64,000 nt of DNA from Gymnothorax reevesii (GCA_029721435.1 CM056576.1:66979876-67043875), one strand, 5' to 3'; counted from the stretch's first letter, positions 1 to 12,272 are shown. Program-made: numbers and translations. The notes: generated by a model from the sequence alone, not told the origin.

Positions 1-779
1 TCCGCAGTTGTTCTTGTCTGCTAGAATAGTTTCCGGTGTGGGCAGGTCCATTGCCGTGATTGGTTCTGGCTAGGTCTGTACTAATTGGACGGCACAACCT
101 GACGTCAGTTTTTCCCAGATCTTGTGAAGATCTTGGGAGGAGCTGTTCAGAGAGGAAATCACATTCACAAAATCACATTCTTGGATTTCGACAAAACCCC
201 TGTATGTTATGTTTAGAAACTTTTCAGAGGTTGAGTATGGACATCCAACATTATTACATTACCTGTATGTATTATAAGAATGATTAGCGTTATAGGTCCC
301 CTTAAACAAAAGCTTCAGCTTTTACCAGATCAGTACAGTTTCTCTGTGCATCATCTCAAGATAAGTAAGGCAACTCAAACCAATAGCCGTGTCGCTACGT
401 TTCTCTGAAGACTAAGTTAAATTGCTCATGCATGAGGTCAAATCCAGACAGGGGAGGATCTGTTTTTGTTAATTATAATAATACAATTCATGATTCATGA
501 CCTTATTATTTGACATTGACATATTGTTTAATGTTTGGTATGTAATAAAAAAAACATCAAGCCTACCCCTTCAGTGATTGAAACTTCAAAAAAAGAAGAA
601 AAAAAAAGCGTTTCGTCATGATTGGGTCATGCCTCCAATTGAGCTGAGTGGGTGTTGGAATGACCCACTAGCATAAAAAAATAGTGCCACAGTAACCCAA
701 ACAGCAATGGGCAAGGCATACGGACAGCTGGCAGCCTACGGGAGAGGCGCAGTTTTCTCAGGCAGTCTTGTTCTGTGGG
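1..779. other. Upstream non-genic sequence
   Basis: No gene is supported here. Short open frames lack any recognisable domain. The stretch contains one dispersed repeat copy, annotated separately, and A-rich runs near 549-606. Confidence 0.6.
186..310 (+). repeat. Dispersed repeat, copy 1
   Basis: The segment beginning at 'caaaacccctgtatgttatg' matches 32797-32915 in the same orientation. Shared blocks include 'ttatgtttagaaactttt', 'ggacatccaacattat' and 'tgtatgtatta'. Family unknown; no coding potential seen. Confidence 0.7.
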
Positions 780-1438
780 AAATAATGCTCAGGGCTGGCG
801 GTAAACCTGAAAATTAGGGGGAAAATATCCATCCCTTTACTGACTGCAATTAGTCCTGGCTAATTCTAGATGGTTTTCCCTTATTAAGACGTTTTCCAAT
901 TCAAGAATAATCAAGTGGCACTTGAAGACACGGCTTCTCTTAGGTCTATGCACTGGCACTCAGCAACGGTAATTTTTTTTTTCCAGGGAGAGCGGCATTT
1001 CAGAACTCTTTTGTGAATGAAGGTAATTTTGGCGACAAGTACGCACACCTGCTTTTGCAGCACGGTCACGCAACTTGCTGTAAAAAAAAATAGACTGTTT
1101 GACTGGAAAATGTAAATGGACGAAACCACGTACTTGTCACCAGAATTACCTTTATTCGCTGAAGAGTTCTGCAATGCCGTTCTCGCTGTAAAAAAGTTAC
1201 GTCGCTGAGTGCCAGTGCAGACCTTATAATTATTTTTCTGAACTGAATGTAGCCCACTTGTCGCTGTTAGATTGCATAGGGGGAGAGAAGCTGTGTCTTC
1301 AGTTGCCACTTGATTATTCTTAAATTGGAAAATGTGTTAATAAAGGAAAACCATTAAGTACAACCCAGGACTAATTGTTGCCAATGGAGAGATGGATTTT
1401 TGCCTCGGCAATCGTTTAGGCGAGCGCCGGCTCTGATA
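780..1438. mobile_element. Foldback element with long inverted arms
   Basis: The left arm (about 780-1050) is matched by the reverse complement of the right arm (about 1120-1438). Matching blocks include 'aagaataatcaagtggca' at 903-920 with its complement at 1304-1321, and 'tgcactggcactcagc' on both arms. The central loop is about 70 bases. Arms this long suggest a non-autonomous foldback DNA transposon. The overlapping minus-strand open frames are by-products of the palindrome; no transposase is visible. Confidence 0.8.
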
Positions 1439-1689
1439 ATACTCGTATTGTTTTATTATAATTATTTATATCCCCGAACGCTGAATGGCGTTCGCCGAAT
1501 GGCGAATATTGTCTTTTTGGTCCGGCCGCCACCGCCGCCGCCGGGCCTCCCTACGCGTTAACGCGATGACTTCAGTAATATTTCAATTAAAAATTTCATG
1601 TTTTGCATATAAGCAAGCATCATAAAGAGGAAGAACTGACTCGATTTTGGACAATTCACAATTTCTAGATTGGCCACCAGGAGCCAAAC
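1439..1689. other. AT-rich then GC-rich spacer
   Basis: AT-rich sequence is followed by a short GC-rich block at about 1520-1565 with CCG triplets and then 'acgcgttaacgcg', a perfect palindrome. The block 'gaacgctgaatggcgttc' is an imperfect inverted repeat. No gene seen. Confidence 0.5.
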
Positions 1690-2085
1690 ACTGAAAAATC
1701 ACTGTTTTTAGTATATCTCTGGAAATATTTGTTCGATTGACCTCAAATCAAGTGCAAATGAAAGGTCATGACCCGAGGATGAGTCCCACGATGACATTAT
1801 ACCTGTTTGGTGCAAAATTTGAACACAAGGTGGAGCTTTGTCACATAGAATTCACCATTTTTGCCATATCTTTGGAGCCATTTGTCCAATTGACATGAAA
1901 CTATGTGCAACTGCAAGGTCATGACCTCACATCGTGTCAGATGATGACATCATACCTGTATGGTTCAATATTTTGCCACCAGGTGGCGCTTTGTGATGGC
2001 AAATTACCATTTTGGCCATATCTTCAGAACCATTTGTCCGATTGACCTGAAATTAAGTTCAAATGAAATTCTATTCAAGGTCTAT
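1690..2085. repeat. Tandem repeat, ~153-bp unit, ~2.5 copies
   Basis: The anchor 'gtycrattga' recurs at 1731, 1884 and 2036, spacings of 153 and 152 bases. Each unit carries 'ggtcatgacc', 'gatgacat-atacctgt' and 'aggtgg-gctttgt'. Non-coding; family not recognised. Confidence 0.75.
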
Positions 2086-2306
2086 TCGAGGATTGGGGAA
2101 TTGGAGGATTGGGGCCGTTCGGGGACATACCTCAAGCCATCGCCTCCGACGGCATAAGCCTAGTTTTAGAATATTATATACAGGCCTAATATTATATGTA
2201 TAATAATTACATATTATTATGAAAACGTGAAAAATGATTGATACAAAATCCAAACAGTATAGATTACCTGAAAGGCCCAGGTGGCTGGTCCGCTGGTGGT
2301 ACACGC

Positions 2307-3276
2307 TGGAGATGTGATGTTCGCGAATGAGTCGAGTCTTTTGAACGGCTCTTTTAAGTGAACAATGAGAACCGATTTGCAGTTGCGAGCTGCTCATTCG
2401 CGAGCCATTCTTATATGCAATTTGCCCACGCTGCCTTCATGTGTCATCTGTGCACCCCATGAGTCTGAGTTGTCCACGCTGCCTTCACTTGAACGACTAA
2501 TGACATCTCCGAGTTTGAGTTGTCCACAGCACACTCCATTCACGTGAACGCCGCTATATATGTGCTGTTAACTTAGGGGAGAAGAATATTAGTGAGCGCC
2601 GCCCGACTGGACTGAGGACATTTGCCGCTGTATCTGTTTTGATGTGGATTCGAGTCAAGGAGCTGAGCTCCTGTTTGTATAGTAGTTCAGGTGTGCAAAA
2701 ACCAGGTGGGGTAGTACAATTTTGCATTCACATTTTTATCATGTCCTAATTTTTTATCTAGTTTTATTTATGTTTTAAATAAACATATTATATATATAAT
2801 TATTATTTATTTTATTTCCTGTATTGTTACAATATCCTTGTGTGGGAAAATTTTACAGTAAAGTTGTTTTGCATGGAAGTTATCTGTAGCCTGCGTAGTT
2901 TTTATTGTGCCACAGTTTTTAAATTTTTAAGGTGATCACTTCAAAATAGTGATCTCATTGTCAAAGCATGGGGATATGGCATCAACGTATGGCATGTTTA
3001 CAAAGAAAACACAAGCCAACTGAAATTCTAATCAATATTTCAGAATAATTCCCACCAATAGAGTATATATTGGTGGGATGTGTAAGTTTAAATTATTCTG
3101 ATCTAAATCTTAACTTACGACTGCTACCAGCAATTGTTTCCTTGATAAAAACTAATTACCCTTGGTAATTAGAAAATAAATAAATATAACAAGGAGCCAG
3201 TCCTTCAAATGGCTCTTTGAAAGGAACGGCTCCTCAAGATCCGGCTCCCTTCAAAGAGCGATAAATCCCACCTCTA
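2307..3276. mobile_element. Non-autonomous hAT-like element, 970 bp
   Basis: The ends are inverted: 'tggagatgtga' at the left and the complement of 'tcccacctcta' at the right. They are flanked by a perfect 8-bp direct repeat, gtacacgc, at 2299-2306 and 3277-3284. Eight-base target duplications are characteristic of hAT transposons. The interior is AT-rich with subterminal 'ggctc/gagcc' motifs and has no recognisable transposase. Confidence 0.85.
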
Positions 3277-3284
3277 GTACACGC

Positions 3285-4103
3285 GTTCTGGCATCTTCTA
3301 TTATTTAACTGGCGATAAAGGTGATTTAGTTCTCTTTCTGCGATTTTCTCAGGGGTTTACCTGAAGCTAAAGCAAGGTGACTTCATATAGGCGAGTGAAT
3401 TCGGGAAGTGGAGCCCCATGTGCACATCCACATGTGTCCAAGTGGACGCGCATTGAAACCGCCTGGGCGTGCTATTGTAAAAGTACAAATGGGTAGCGTG
3501 TGGTTTGAGGACCCGCTATACGCTCTCCCTAACGTGTGTGGTCAAGATAGCAGTTGTAGACAAAGTGCATAAACACGCCCACGGGCACACCTTTAGGTGC
3601 AAGAAAAGGATTCGGCATAATGTATAGCGGGTAGTGTGGCCGCAAGATACCGTTTAGGGATAGTGGAAGCTGCTAAATGCGTAATTCACGGGTGGCGGGT
3701 AGTGGCAATGGGTAGGGCAGTGTGAAAGATAGAGCCCATAATTTGGTGTCCCTACTCTGAATCTCTGCTGATTCCAGACAGACCTCAGACAACTCAAAAA
3801 ACATAAAAAGTTTTCACTGGTTGCAGTTTTACGGCCCTAACCTCGACTCTATCAATGGAATAAGTTATAAAACATTGTTTTTAATGTCAAAGAGTGTTAT
3901 ACATGTGTCCTACACCTGAAAAGTAAAAAATGTGATTGAAATTTTTCTTGTTTGGCTTCCAGGCGGATCTTTCCAGATCCTGAAAACCAATACCAGGTCC
4001 TGATGAACAACATTCACCTACTTGAAAACACCTCAAAAAAACCTAAAATCTGTTGTTCTTAACATGCTATAGGCCAAGTTTGGGTGATTAATAGATTGCA
4101 ATT
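3285..4103. other. Non-genic sequence
   Basis: No gene or RNA recognised. The block at 3788-3806 carries the 'aactcaaaaaacat' motif that recurs at 7306-8722 on the far side of the next transposon. Confidence 0.5.
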
Positions 4104-4383
4104 TACAACTCCAATTCCGAAAAGGTTGGGACAAAGTGTAAATTGTGAATAAAATCAAAACGCAATGAAATCAGACCAGCCAGTATTTTATTCACAAATA
4201 GAACAGAGATAGCAAATCTTGAAACTGAGAAATTCTACAATTTCATCCACAAAATGAGCTCATTTCAAATTTGATGGCTGCTACAGGTCTCAAAAAAGTT
4301 GGGACTGGGGCCTGTTTACCATGGTGTAGCATCATTAACAAAGAGTGGAGGCGTCTGGGCATAGAGGAGACAAGTTTCTTGAG

Positions 4384-5216
4384 TTAAGCCGTGGGAATTT
4401 GACCCCACTCTTGATTAATACAGGCTAACAGCTGCTGGAGAGTTTTGGGTCTGCTTAGATTGACTTTTCGTTTAATTATGTGCCAAATGTTCTCAATCGG
4501 TGAAAGAGTGAGGACTCTTCTACTACGAAGCCATGCTGTTGTAATAGCTGCAGTATGTGGTTTTGCATTGCCATGCTGAAATACACAAAGCCTTCCCTGG
4601 AATAGATGTTGTCTGGAGGGGAGCATATGTTGCTCAAAAACCTTCATATACCTTTCAGCATTCATGGTGCTTTTTATAACATGCAAGTGTCCCACACCAT
4701 ATGCAATAATGCATCCCCATACCATCAGAGATGCTGGCTTTTGAACTGAACGCTGATCATAGGAGGGATGGTCTTTCTCCTCTTCAGCCCAGAGCACACG
4801 ACGCCCATGATTTCCTACAAGAATGTCAAATTTGGACTTGTCTGACCACAGGACACTTTGCCACTTTGCTACAGTCCATTTCAAATGAGCCTTAGCCCAC
4901 AGAACACGGCGGCACTTCTGGATCATGCTCAACAATGGCTTCCGTTTTGTATGGTAGAGTTTTAGGTGGCATCTGTGGATGGCACGGCGGACTGTGTTTA
5001 CAGACTGTAGTTTCTTGAAGTATTCCTGGGTCCATTTAGTAATGTCATGCTGGTGAGTGATGCAGTGGCGTCTGAGGGCTCGAAGATCACTGGCATCCAG
5101 TAAAGGTCTTCAGCCTTGTCCCTTACGCACAGATATTTTTTCCAGTTTTTCTGAATCTTTTGATGATGTTTTGCACTGTCAATGATGAGACCTTCAAAGC
5201 CTTTGCAATTTAACAT
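4384..5216 (-). pseudogene. Tc1-like transposase remnant
   Basis: The frame at 4384-4935 encodes the DDE catalytic half of a Tc1-type transposase. It shows the first catalytic block ([10 protein letters not shown]), the VWGCI block and the terminal SPIENIW glutamate block. The second catalytic block reads [10 protein letters not shown], so the usual aspartate of this motif is replaced by glycine. The N-terminal HTH half (about 4936-5330) is broken; 4998-5216 is a frameshifted piece of it. Such enzymes cut and paste their own element at TA. This copy cannot be active: a catalytic residue is lost and the reading frame is broken. Confidence 0.88.
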
Positions 5217-5410
5217 TGAGGAACATTGTTATTAAACTATTCCACAATTTTTTTAATGCAAGGCTTCTCGGGTTGGAGAGCCTCTGGCCATCTTCACTTC
5301 TGAGAGACTCAGCCCCCCTAAGACATCCCTGTTATAGCCAATCATGTTACACAACTGATGCCATTTAACTTAATAATTTGCTAAATGTTCTTTCAGCTGA
5401 TTCTCTTCTA

Positions 5411-7025
5411 CAAAACCCAAAACCAGTGAGGTTGGCAAGTTGTGAAAATCGTAAATAAAAACAGAATATAATGATTTGTTAATCCTTTTCAACCTATATT
5501 CAATTGAATACACTGCAAAGACAAGTTACTTAATGTTCGAACAGGTAAACTTTGTAATTTTTTGCAAATATTAGCTCATTTGGAATTTGATGCCTGCAAC
5601 ATGTTTCAAAAAAGCTGGCACAAGTGGCAAAAAAGACTGAGAGAGTTGAGGAATGCTCATCAAACACTTATCTGGAACATCCCACAGGTGAACGGGCTAA
5701 TTGGGAACAGGTGGGTGCCATGATTGGGTATAAAAGCAGCTTCCCTAAAATGCTCAGTCATTCACAAACAAGGATGGGGCGAGGATCACCACTTAGTGAA
5801 CAAATGCGTGAGCTGATTGTCGAAAAACAACACTCTTCAACGAGCTATTGCAAGAAATTTAGAGATTTCATCATCTACGGTCCGTAATACCATCAAAAGG
5901 TTCAGAGAATCTGGAGAAATCACTGCACGTAAGCGACAAGGCTGAAAACCAACATTGAATGCCCGTGACCTTCGATCCCTCAGGCGGTACTGCATCAAAA
6001 ACCGACATCAGTGTGTAAACGACATCACCACATGGGCTCAGGAACACTTCAGAAAACCACTGTCAGTAACCACAGTTCGTCGCTACATCTGCAAGCGCAA
6101 ATTAAAACTCTACAATGCAAAGCGAAAGCCATTTATCAACAGCATCCAGAAACGCCGCCGGCTTCGCTGGGCCCAAGCTCATCTAAGATGGACTGATGCA
6201 AAGTGGAAAAGTGTTCTGTGGTCTGACGAGTCCACATTTCAAATAGTTTTTGGAAACTGTGGACGTCGTGTCCTCCGGACCAAAGAGGAAAAGAACCATC
6301 CGGACTGTTATAGGCGCAAAGTTCAAAAGCCAGCATCTGTGATGGTATGGGGGTGTATTAGTGCCAAAGGCATGGGCAACTTATACATATGTGAAGGCAC
6401 CATTAATGCTGAAAGGTACATACAGGTTTTGGAGCAACATATGTTGCCATCCAAGCAACGCTTTTTTCATGGACGCCCCTGCTTATTTCAGCAAGACAAT
6501 GCCAAGCCACATTCTGCGCGTGTTACAACAGCATAGCTCCGTAGTCAAAGAGTGCGGGTACTAGACTGGCCAGCCTGTAGTCCAGACCTGTCTCCCATTG
6601 AAAATGTGTGGTGCATTATGAAGCGTAAAATGCGACAACGGAGACCCCGGACTGTTGAACAACTTAAGCTGTACATCAAGCAAGAATGGGAAAGAGTTCC
6701 ACCAGAAAAGCTTCAAAAGTTGGTCTCCTCAGTTCCTAAATGTTTACTGAGTGTCGTTAAAAGGAAAGGCGATGTGGTAACTGTGGCAACACAGTGGTAA
6801 AAAGGCCCCTGTGCCAACTTCTTTGCAATGTGTTGCTGCCTTTAAATTCTAAGTTAATGATTATTTGCAAAAAAAAAAAAAAAAATTTCTCAGTTTGAAC
6901 ATTAAACATCTTGTCTTTGCAGTGTATTCAATTGAATATAAGTTGAAAAGGATTTGCATATCATTGTATTCTCTTTTTATCTACGATTTACTTAACGTGC
7001 CAACTTCACTGGTTTTGGGTTTTGT
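5411..7025 (+). mobile_element. Tc1-like element nested in another
   Basis: The ends 'caaaacccaaaaccagtga' and its exact complement at 7007-7025 are flanked by TA at 5409-5410 and 7026-7027. The inverted repeats continue for over 100 bases, including 'ttcaattgaat-acactgcaaagaca'. The host sequence resumes at 7028 with the 'ttttgtctgtgtcccaact' block found in uninterrupted copies of the outer family. Confidence 0.92.
5624..6800 (+). pseudogene. Tc1-like transposase, lightly decayed
   Basis: This is nearly the whole transposase of the nested element. The HTH half spans about 5780-6100 and needs a frame change near 5830; a stop follows at 5942. The main frame 5955-6800 carries the catalytic blocks VLWSDESTFQ, VWGCIS, FQQDNAKPHS and SPIENVW, so all three acidic catalytic residues are present. 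It is broken once by an in-frame TAG at 6534-6536. The protein would bind the terminal repeats and move the element at TA. With so few lesions this insertion is younger than its host element, whose transposase has lost a catalytic residue. Confidence 0.9.
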
Positions 7026-7374
7026 ATATTTATAGCTTTTTGAAGCCCTTTTTTGTCTGTGTCCCAACTTTTTTGAGACCTGTTGCAGCCAGAAAATTTC
7101 AAATGAGCCTATTTTGTGGATAAAAATGTAAAATGTCTCGGTTTCAACATTTGAAATGTTGTCTATGTTCTATTGTATATAACATATTGGCTCATGTGAT
7201 CTGAAAGTCATTGCATTTTGATTTTATTCACTTCGTCCCAACTATTTTGGAATTGGGGTTGTAGAATAAAATGAGTTTAAACTGCGGATTAAAAAAATAA
7301 AAAATCGGATAACTCAAAAACAAAGATCAAATCAACATAAAAAACTGACCTAACTAGATGATGCGTACTCTTTA

Positions 7375-7575
7375 GAGATGCTAACCCACGCCTCTTGTTG
7401 ACCTTGACCTTTGACCTTTCGACCTCAAAATGCAAATTTAGACAGGGTACCTTAGGATCATCTACCCCACAAAGTTTGGTCACCCTGGCTTCAGTGGTGG
7501 CCGAGCTCACACACACACACACACACAGTGCTAAACTGTATACCCACGCCGCCTCGTCGGGCGTGGGTAATAATG
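7375..7575. repeat. Short repeat with (CA)n and terminal hairpin
   Basis: A (CA)10 microsatellite lies at 7508-7527. A perfect hairpin follows at about 7540-7572: 'tacccacgcc', an 8-base spacer, then 'gggcgtgggta'. The start of the block ('acccacgcctc' at 7385) repeats the same motif, suggesting a small hairpin-ended interspersed repeat. Confidence 0.6.
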
Positions 7576-9399
7576 TCCTAATGACTATTTATTTTGCTAG
7601 AATTATGTATTAATGTAAACAATCTTTGACGTATCAGTCTCTGAAGATGATAGACGGTGGGTGTTTAGTCCTGGTATGAGTCTTTAACTGTGCTGAACCT
7701 GAGTCTGGACACTACTGTTTGTATCATATTGTATCCTATTGTTAATGTGAAATAGGTTAACAGGCATACAAATATTTCAAACAGACCAAAAAAGGCCAGG
7801 AATAATTATGCTTTTCAAAAATAATAAAGGGCTAGGCGAAGCTATGCTTATTTCCTTTGAAAATGAACAAGCTGTTACATCGTAACCCAAATATTTTTTT
7901 TGGTTGTCTGACACTTCAGAGACCCTTAACAGAGCAAATCACACTATGTCTAAGAGTATAATCAGCCCCAAGATCCAACCCTGGATGACATGGTGAAAAT
8001 ATGGGTTTTTTGAGTTATCCAGATTCAGCCACCCAGACATCACACGTATCAATATAAATGAATAACACTTATAACTCGATGAGACATGCCCTTGGCTGTC
8101 ATTTAAGACATAGGTTAGGGGGATCTAACACAAATCGGCAAGGATGGCGAAGCATCTTTCAGTTTTTTAGTTGTCCGATCATTTTTTTGCATTATCGTAT
8201 CAGCTGATCCACCTTTCTGACTGCCGGCACCATTTTCGAACTGCGCAAAAAACTTTCCTCGGTTTCAATCAACATTATATATGTATTTTCACCAAATCAC
8301 CCATAAAATCTTGATTACGTAGTTCTCCGGATCATATTTTACAAGATTTCAGATGGGATGTTGCAAAAAATCTACCTTAGTTTGTTCAAAATCAAGGAAA
8401 AAGTTGATCTTTCTCTCTGTTTCGCGTGCGTCTAGCTCTCTGGTTGGGCAGAGTAAACCATGGAGTACATGGAGGAAAAGTTTTTCTGTTTAAATTTCAG
8501 TAGTTTTGACAAACCCGGATAACTCAAAAAACATGCTTATCACTGTCTGCCGACCTTGAGATCTCGGGTATGTGAGTGCTTCCCATGTACTTCTGAGGTA
8601 AAATTAACTATGGAATAACTCGATAAACTTATTTTTCTGTGTGAAGAGATGATTTTTGATCAAATAGATGTAAATTTTCCCATCCTTGGACTAAAACATA
8701 TGCGAATAACTCAAAAAACATATTTTCTGTGGACATTTTATTTTTGGTCACCTGGAATATACAAAAGGACCAAAGATCTAATAATACCCTTTTCGGACAC
8801 CACCATACATATATATAATCACTAGAGAAACACATTGTTGGTAAAAGAATGTTTTAAATGATTTAATATATTCAGTTTTATTTGTACTTGTAAAATGGAC
8901 ATGGGAAAAATGGCCATTTGGCTAACTCCACCTTTGTATTTGACCAGGAAATATTCATCAGACACATACAAAAGTGTAGTGTTCTGAGTTGCACTCAATG
9001 AGCTTTATCCATTTATTCAGTTCTTAAAGCCTACGATATAATTTAAAAATCTCCTGGACATAAGACATAAATTTGGGTGACTGGTTCCACTTTGTGAGCC
9101 TGTCCCATTTATATTTATGGCATGAACATTCCTTCCACGTATGCTTATTTATATTTACGTTGTGATGGTCGGTTTTTTGAGACGCTAAATGCTGTGGCCG
9201 GAACAAAAGGAAGAATAGCAAAATAAGAGACAAACACAGACAGAAATCAGAGAGGGAGACTCTTGCTTCCAAAGGACCTAGATACAAACAATAAGGAAGC
9301 AAAGCCAGTTCGACTGAATGAATTGAAAGGGAAAAAATATCGGAAACTGAGATAAAAAGAATTAGCACCAGATGGTGCCCAGAAAGAGGAAAAACAGAT
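7576..9399. other. Non-genic sequence with a recurring motif
   Basis: No gene recognised. The motif 'ataactcaaaaaacat' or a close variant occurs at 7306-7327, 8517-8534 and 8703-8722 on the plus strand and at 8005-8020 on the minus strand. Family unknown. Confidence 0.5.
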
Positions 9400-9630
9400 T
9401 CCCTTGACATCAAGCACTTTCCTCTTTTACAGCTAATACCTGAACAACTTTCTCACAAGAGACCTTACCGGCTAAAGTGCAAACAAAACACTGACACTCG
9501 AGCAAGGGCAGCGAGGCGGAATGTGGGCTTAAATAGAATCCGGGCACAACCCCCAGTAATGCCAGCTGGCCAAAGAATCCGATTGTGGAAAAACCAACAT
9601 CTTCCCAGACGAGAGCAACCAAGAATGCTT

Positions 9631-10970
9631 TCAAAGCCACCACCAGCCTCCAAAACCATGACAGGGCCCCTCCCTCAAAGGAACAGCTCCAGAAGTCCCA
9701 AGGGAACCCCGTTCACGGAACTCAGAAATGAGAGTGAGATCCAGAATATCACGAGAAGGAACCCAGCAGCGCTCCTCTGGGCTATATCCCTCCCAGTCAA
9801 CAAGAAACTGGACCCCATGACCAACACGCCTCTCGGCCAGAATAGGGTGCATGGTGACCTCCTTAACACTTTGAGGAGCAGACCAATTTTTGACAACCAC
9901 CTTTTCCGGATCCATACGGACTGAACCCTTGGAAACAATAAAGCCAAGAAATGATACAGTCCGGGCGTGAAAGACACATTTCTCAGCCTTGACAAAAAGC
10001 TTTGCATTTAGGAGGGCCTCAAGCACACGTCTGACGTGTTGTTTATGCTCTGAGAACTTTGCAGAAAAAATCTAAATGTTGTCAAGAAAAACAAAGACAA
10101 ATTTCTCCAACATCTCCCAGAGGATGTCATTAACGAGCGCCTGGAACACCGAGGGGGTGTTAACTAATCCGAAGGGTAAGACCAAATATTCGTAGTACAC
10201 GTCATGCTTATCAAATGCCGTCTTCCATTCATCCCCCTCCTGAGTGCGAACAAAGTTATAAGCATTACGGAGATCTAGCTTGGTAAAAAAATGACGCCTC
10301 CTGCAGACGTTCAAAAGTGGAATTCATTAACGGCAGGGGGTATTGGTTTTTCAATGGTGATCTTATTCAAACCTCTATAATCAATACAGGGTCTCAGACC
10401 GCCATCCTTTTTTCCCACAAAAAAAACCCCGCTCCGGCAAGAGACATGGACGGCTGAATAAAACCATCAGTGAGAGCTTCCTGAATATATTCGCACATGG
10501 CCTTAAGCTCAGGCCCTAACAGTAAGTATAGCGGGCCTCTAGGAGGAGTAGTACCAGGGTAGAGAGTGATCCCGCAATCGTACGGACGATGGGGAGGTAA
10601 TGTCAATGTTCATCGCTTGCTAAAAACCTCGGTGAGATCAGCATAAACATTAGGAGCATTAGGAGGCAAACTAAAGTTCAGGGTGGCCCCAAATTCCTCA
10701 CCCTATTCAGAATCTAACGTCTCAGTGACAGAATCAAAAACATCCTCTTAAAGGTAATCGTCCTCTGGCTGTCACCAATCAAATTGAGGATCCCACTCCA
10801 ACCCCTCCTCTGCCCCTCTTTCTAGTTTAGGAGGGTACGGTGAGACAACCTCCTCACACTTGCTCCAGGCATCAGCCTGCTCCAAAGCTTGTCTGGGAAA
10901 ACAAGTCACATTCTCTTTACAATGAGACCTACACTTGGTGCCCCAGTGGACGATAGATTTATTCTGTTCC
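9631..10970 (-). pseudogene. Chromovirus RT fused to chromodomain by deletion
   Basis: The start of RT ([18 protein letters not shown]) is at 10394-10606. The palm (FFTKLDLRNAY, LPFGLVNTPSVFQ) is at 10072-10314, with the catalytic box reading FLDN, so the second aspartate of the usual DD pair is changed. The thumb (FVKAEKCVFH, VSFLGFIVS) is at about 9900-10000. At about 9855 the thumb passes directly, in frame, into a chromodomain (FLVDWEGYSPEERCWVP, about 9760-9820). The connection, RNase H and integrase core are therefore absent. Several frame breaks are also present. The element is non-functional. Confidence 0.87.
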
Positions 10971-10978
10971 CCCCAAGT

Positions 10979-12272
10979 CAGTGGTTCCCAAAGTGGGGGG
11001 CGCGCCCCCTAGGGGGGGCGCAGAGCAATTGCAGGGGGGGCGCGGGGTGCGGGAGTTTCGGACACCAGCAGAAAATCATTTGCATACAGTCCATTCGCTG
11101 CCCAGAATTCTGCGATTACATCGTAAATGCCTGCCTTACTCTCAACATAACTGTTCGCCAAATCATTCATCTTGCCTGCCATTTTCATAAATAATTTGTT
11201 ATGAATGTTGTTGTTCAAATATTTGAAGGCGGTAATGTAGTCTCTCCATACCCAACTCGCTGCTTTTTATCCTGCACTGATCTGGCATATTGATAATAAA
11301 ATGGTAAGTGACACCGAACAAAATCCGATGAATACAAAGCAGAAATAACCGAGATTGCGTCATCTTATTCTCGATAATATGAATGCTCTGTATGCCGACA
11401 GATTATTTTTATCTAGCCCAGCAACTGAACGTTACAAACATATCGGCAGGTTCGGCAAGTGGTGTTTGTGAATTTTTTTTCGTACTTCGCTGTCGGCTGT
11501 TAATATAGGTTGATTGTGGTGCTTTCTTTCTGCATCCTAGAAACATAATTTTAAGTAGACGGCTATACTCGGCAGACGAGTGTGATACAGCCTAATGATT
11601 TTATACTTTAAAAGAGATTTTGCATTATTCAATTTTCGTGTCCTTAATTGGAAAATAACGGTGGCCGTTTCCAAACGTGCCAATCGTTTTTAATGTTTCC
11701 AGCTAGGCTGGACAAAAATCATCTGTGCAGAGCATTCCTATATTCTAGAATAAGCTGACGCGATCTCGGTTAACGTATTTTAACTTAAAAGTGCGAGGCC
11801 AGTGAAGAGAGGAAAATGTAACTGTCTCGAGACACTCCTTCAGCGGTCCGCACAAGGTCGCTGATTGGCTGTATGCAAGTAAGTTTCTGTTTGTGTCCGG
11901 AAAATGCATAAATAGCATTGTTGTTGTATATTAAAAAAAATAAACCTGTTACACTGAACATAATTACACAGATAAGGTGCTTGAAAACATTTACACTTAA
12001 AATAATTACACCGTGGTTGTTTGTTATTTTGCTATTTCCAATTCTAAAAGTAGCCTAGTTTTAGTTTGTGACAATCTACAGTTTATGACCGTTTACTTAC
12101 ATTTTTTCCAAAAAGGTTGAGGTTTATATAAATTACAATGAGTGAAATAAACTGCAATGGTCTCTGAAAACAAAATGTGCGTATGTATTACCTATTTTTT
12201 TTTGGGGGGGGGGCGCAAAAATTTTTTTATGTACCAAATGGGGGCCCAGCAGAAAAAGTTTGGGAACCACTG
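10979..12272. mobile_element. Non-autonomous hAT element in chromovirus
   Basis: The termini are 'cagtggttcccaaa' and its exact complement 'tttgggaaccactg'. They are flanked by a perfect 8-bp duplication, ccccaagt, at 10971-10978 and 12273-12280. G-rich subterminal runs follow each end. The 1294-bp interior has no recognisable transposase. The terminal motif and 8-bp target site identify the hAT superfamily. Confidence 0.95.

Larger units (their letters stand above)
4106..7261 (-). mobile_element. Tc1-like element, long TIRs, interrupted
   Basis: The termini are 'caactccaattccgaaa' at the left and the complement of 'ttttggaattggggttg' at the right, flanked by TA at 4104-4105 and 7262-7263, the Tc1/mariner target. 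The homologous terminal blocks extend well over 100 bases. The same family recurs at 28350, 43584 and 56916. The transposase reads on the minus strand and is decayed. A second Tc1-like element (5411-7025) lies inside. Confidence 0.9.

Noticed and set aside
911..1309. 132-residue minus-strand open frame
   Set aside because: It lies across the two arms of the foldback and shows no domain. Its existence follows from the palindrome.
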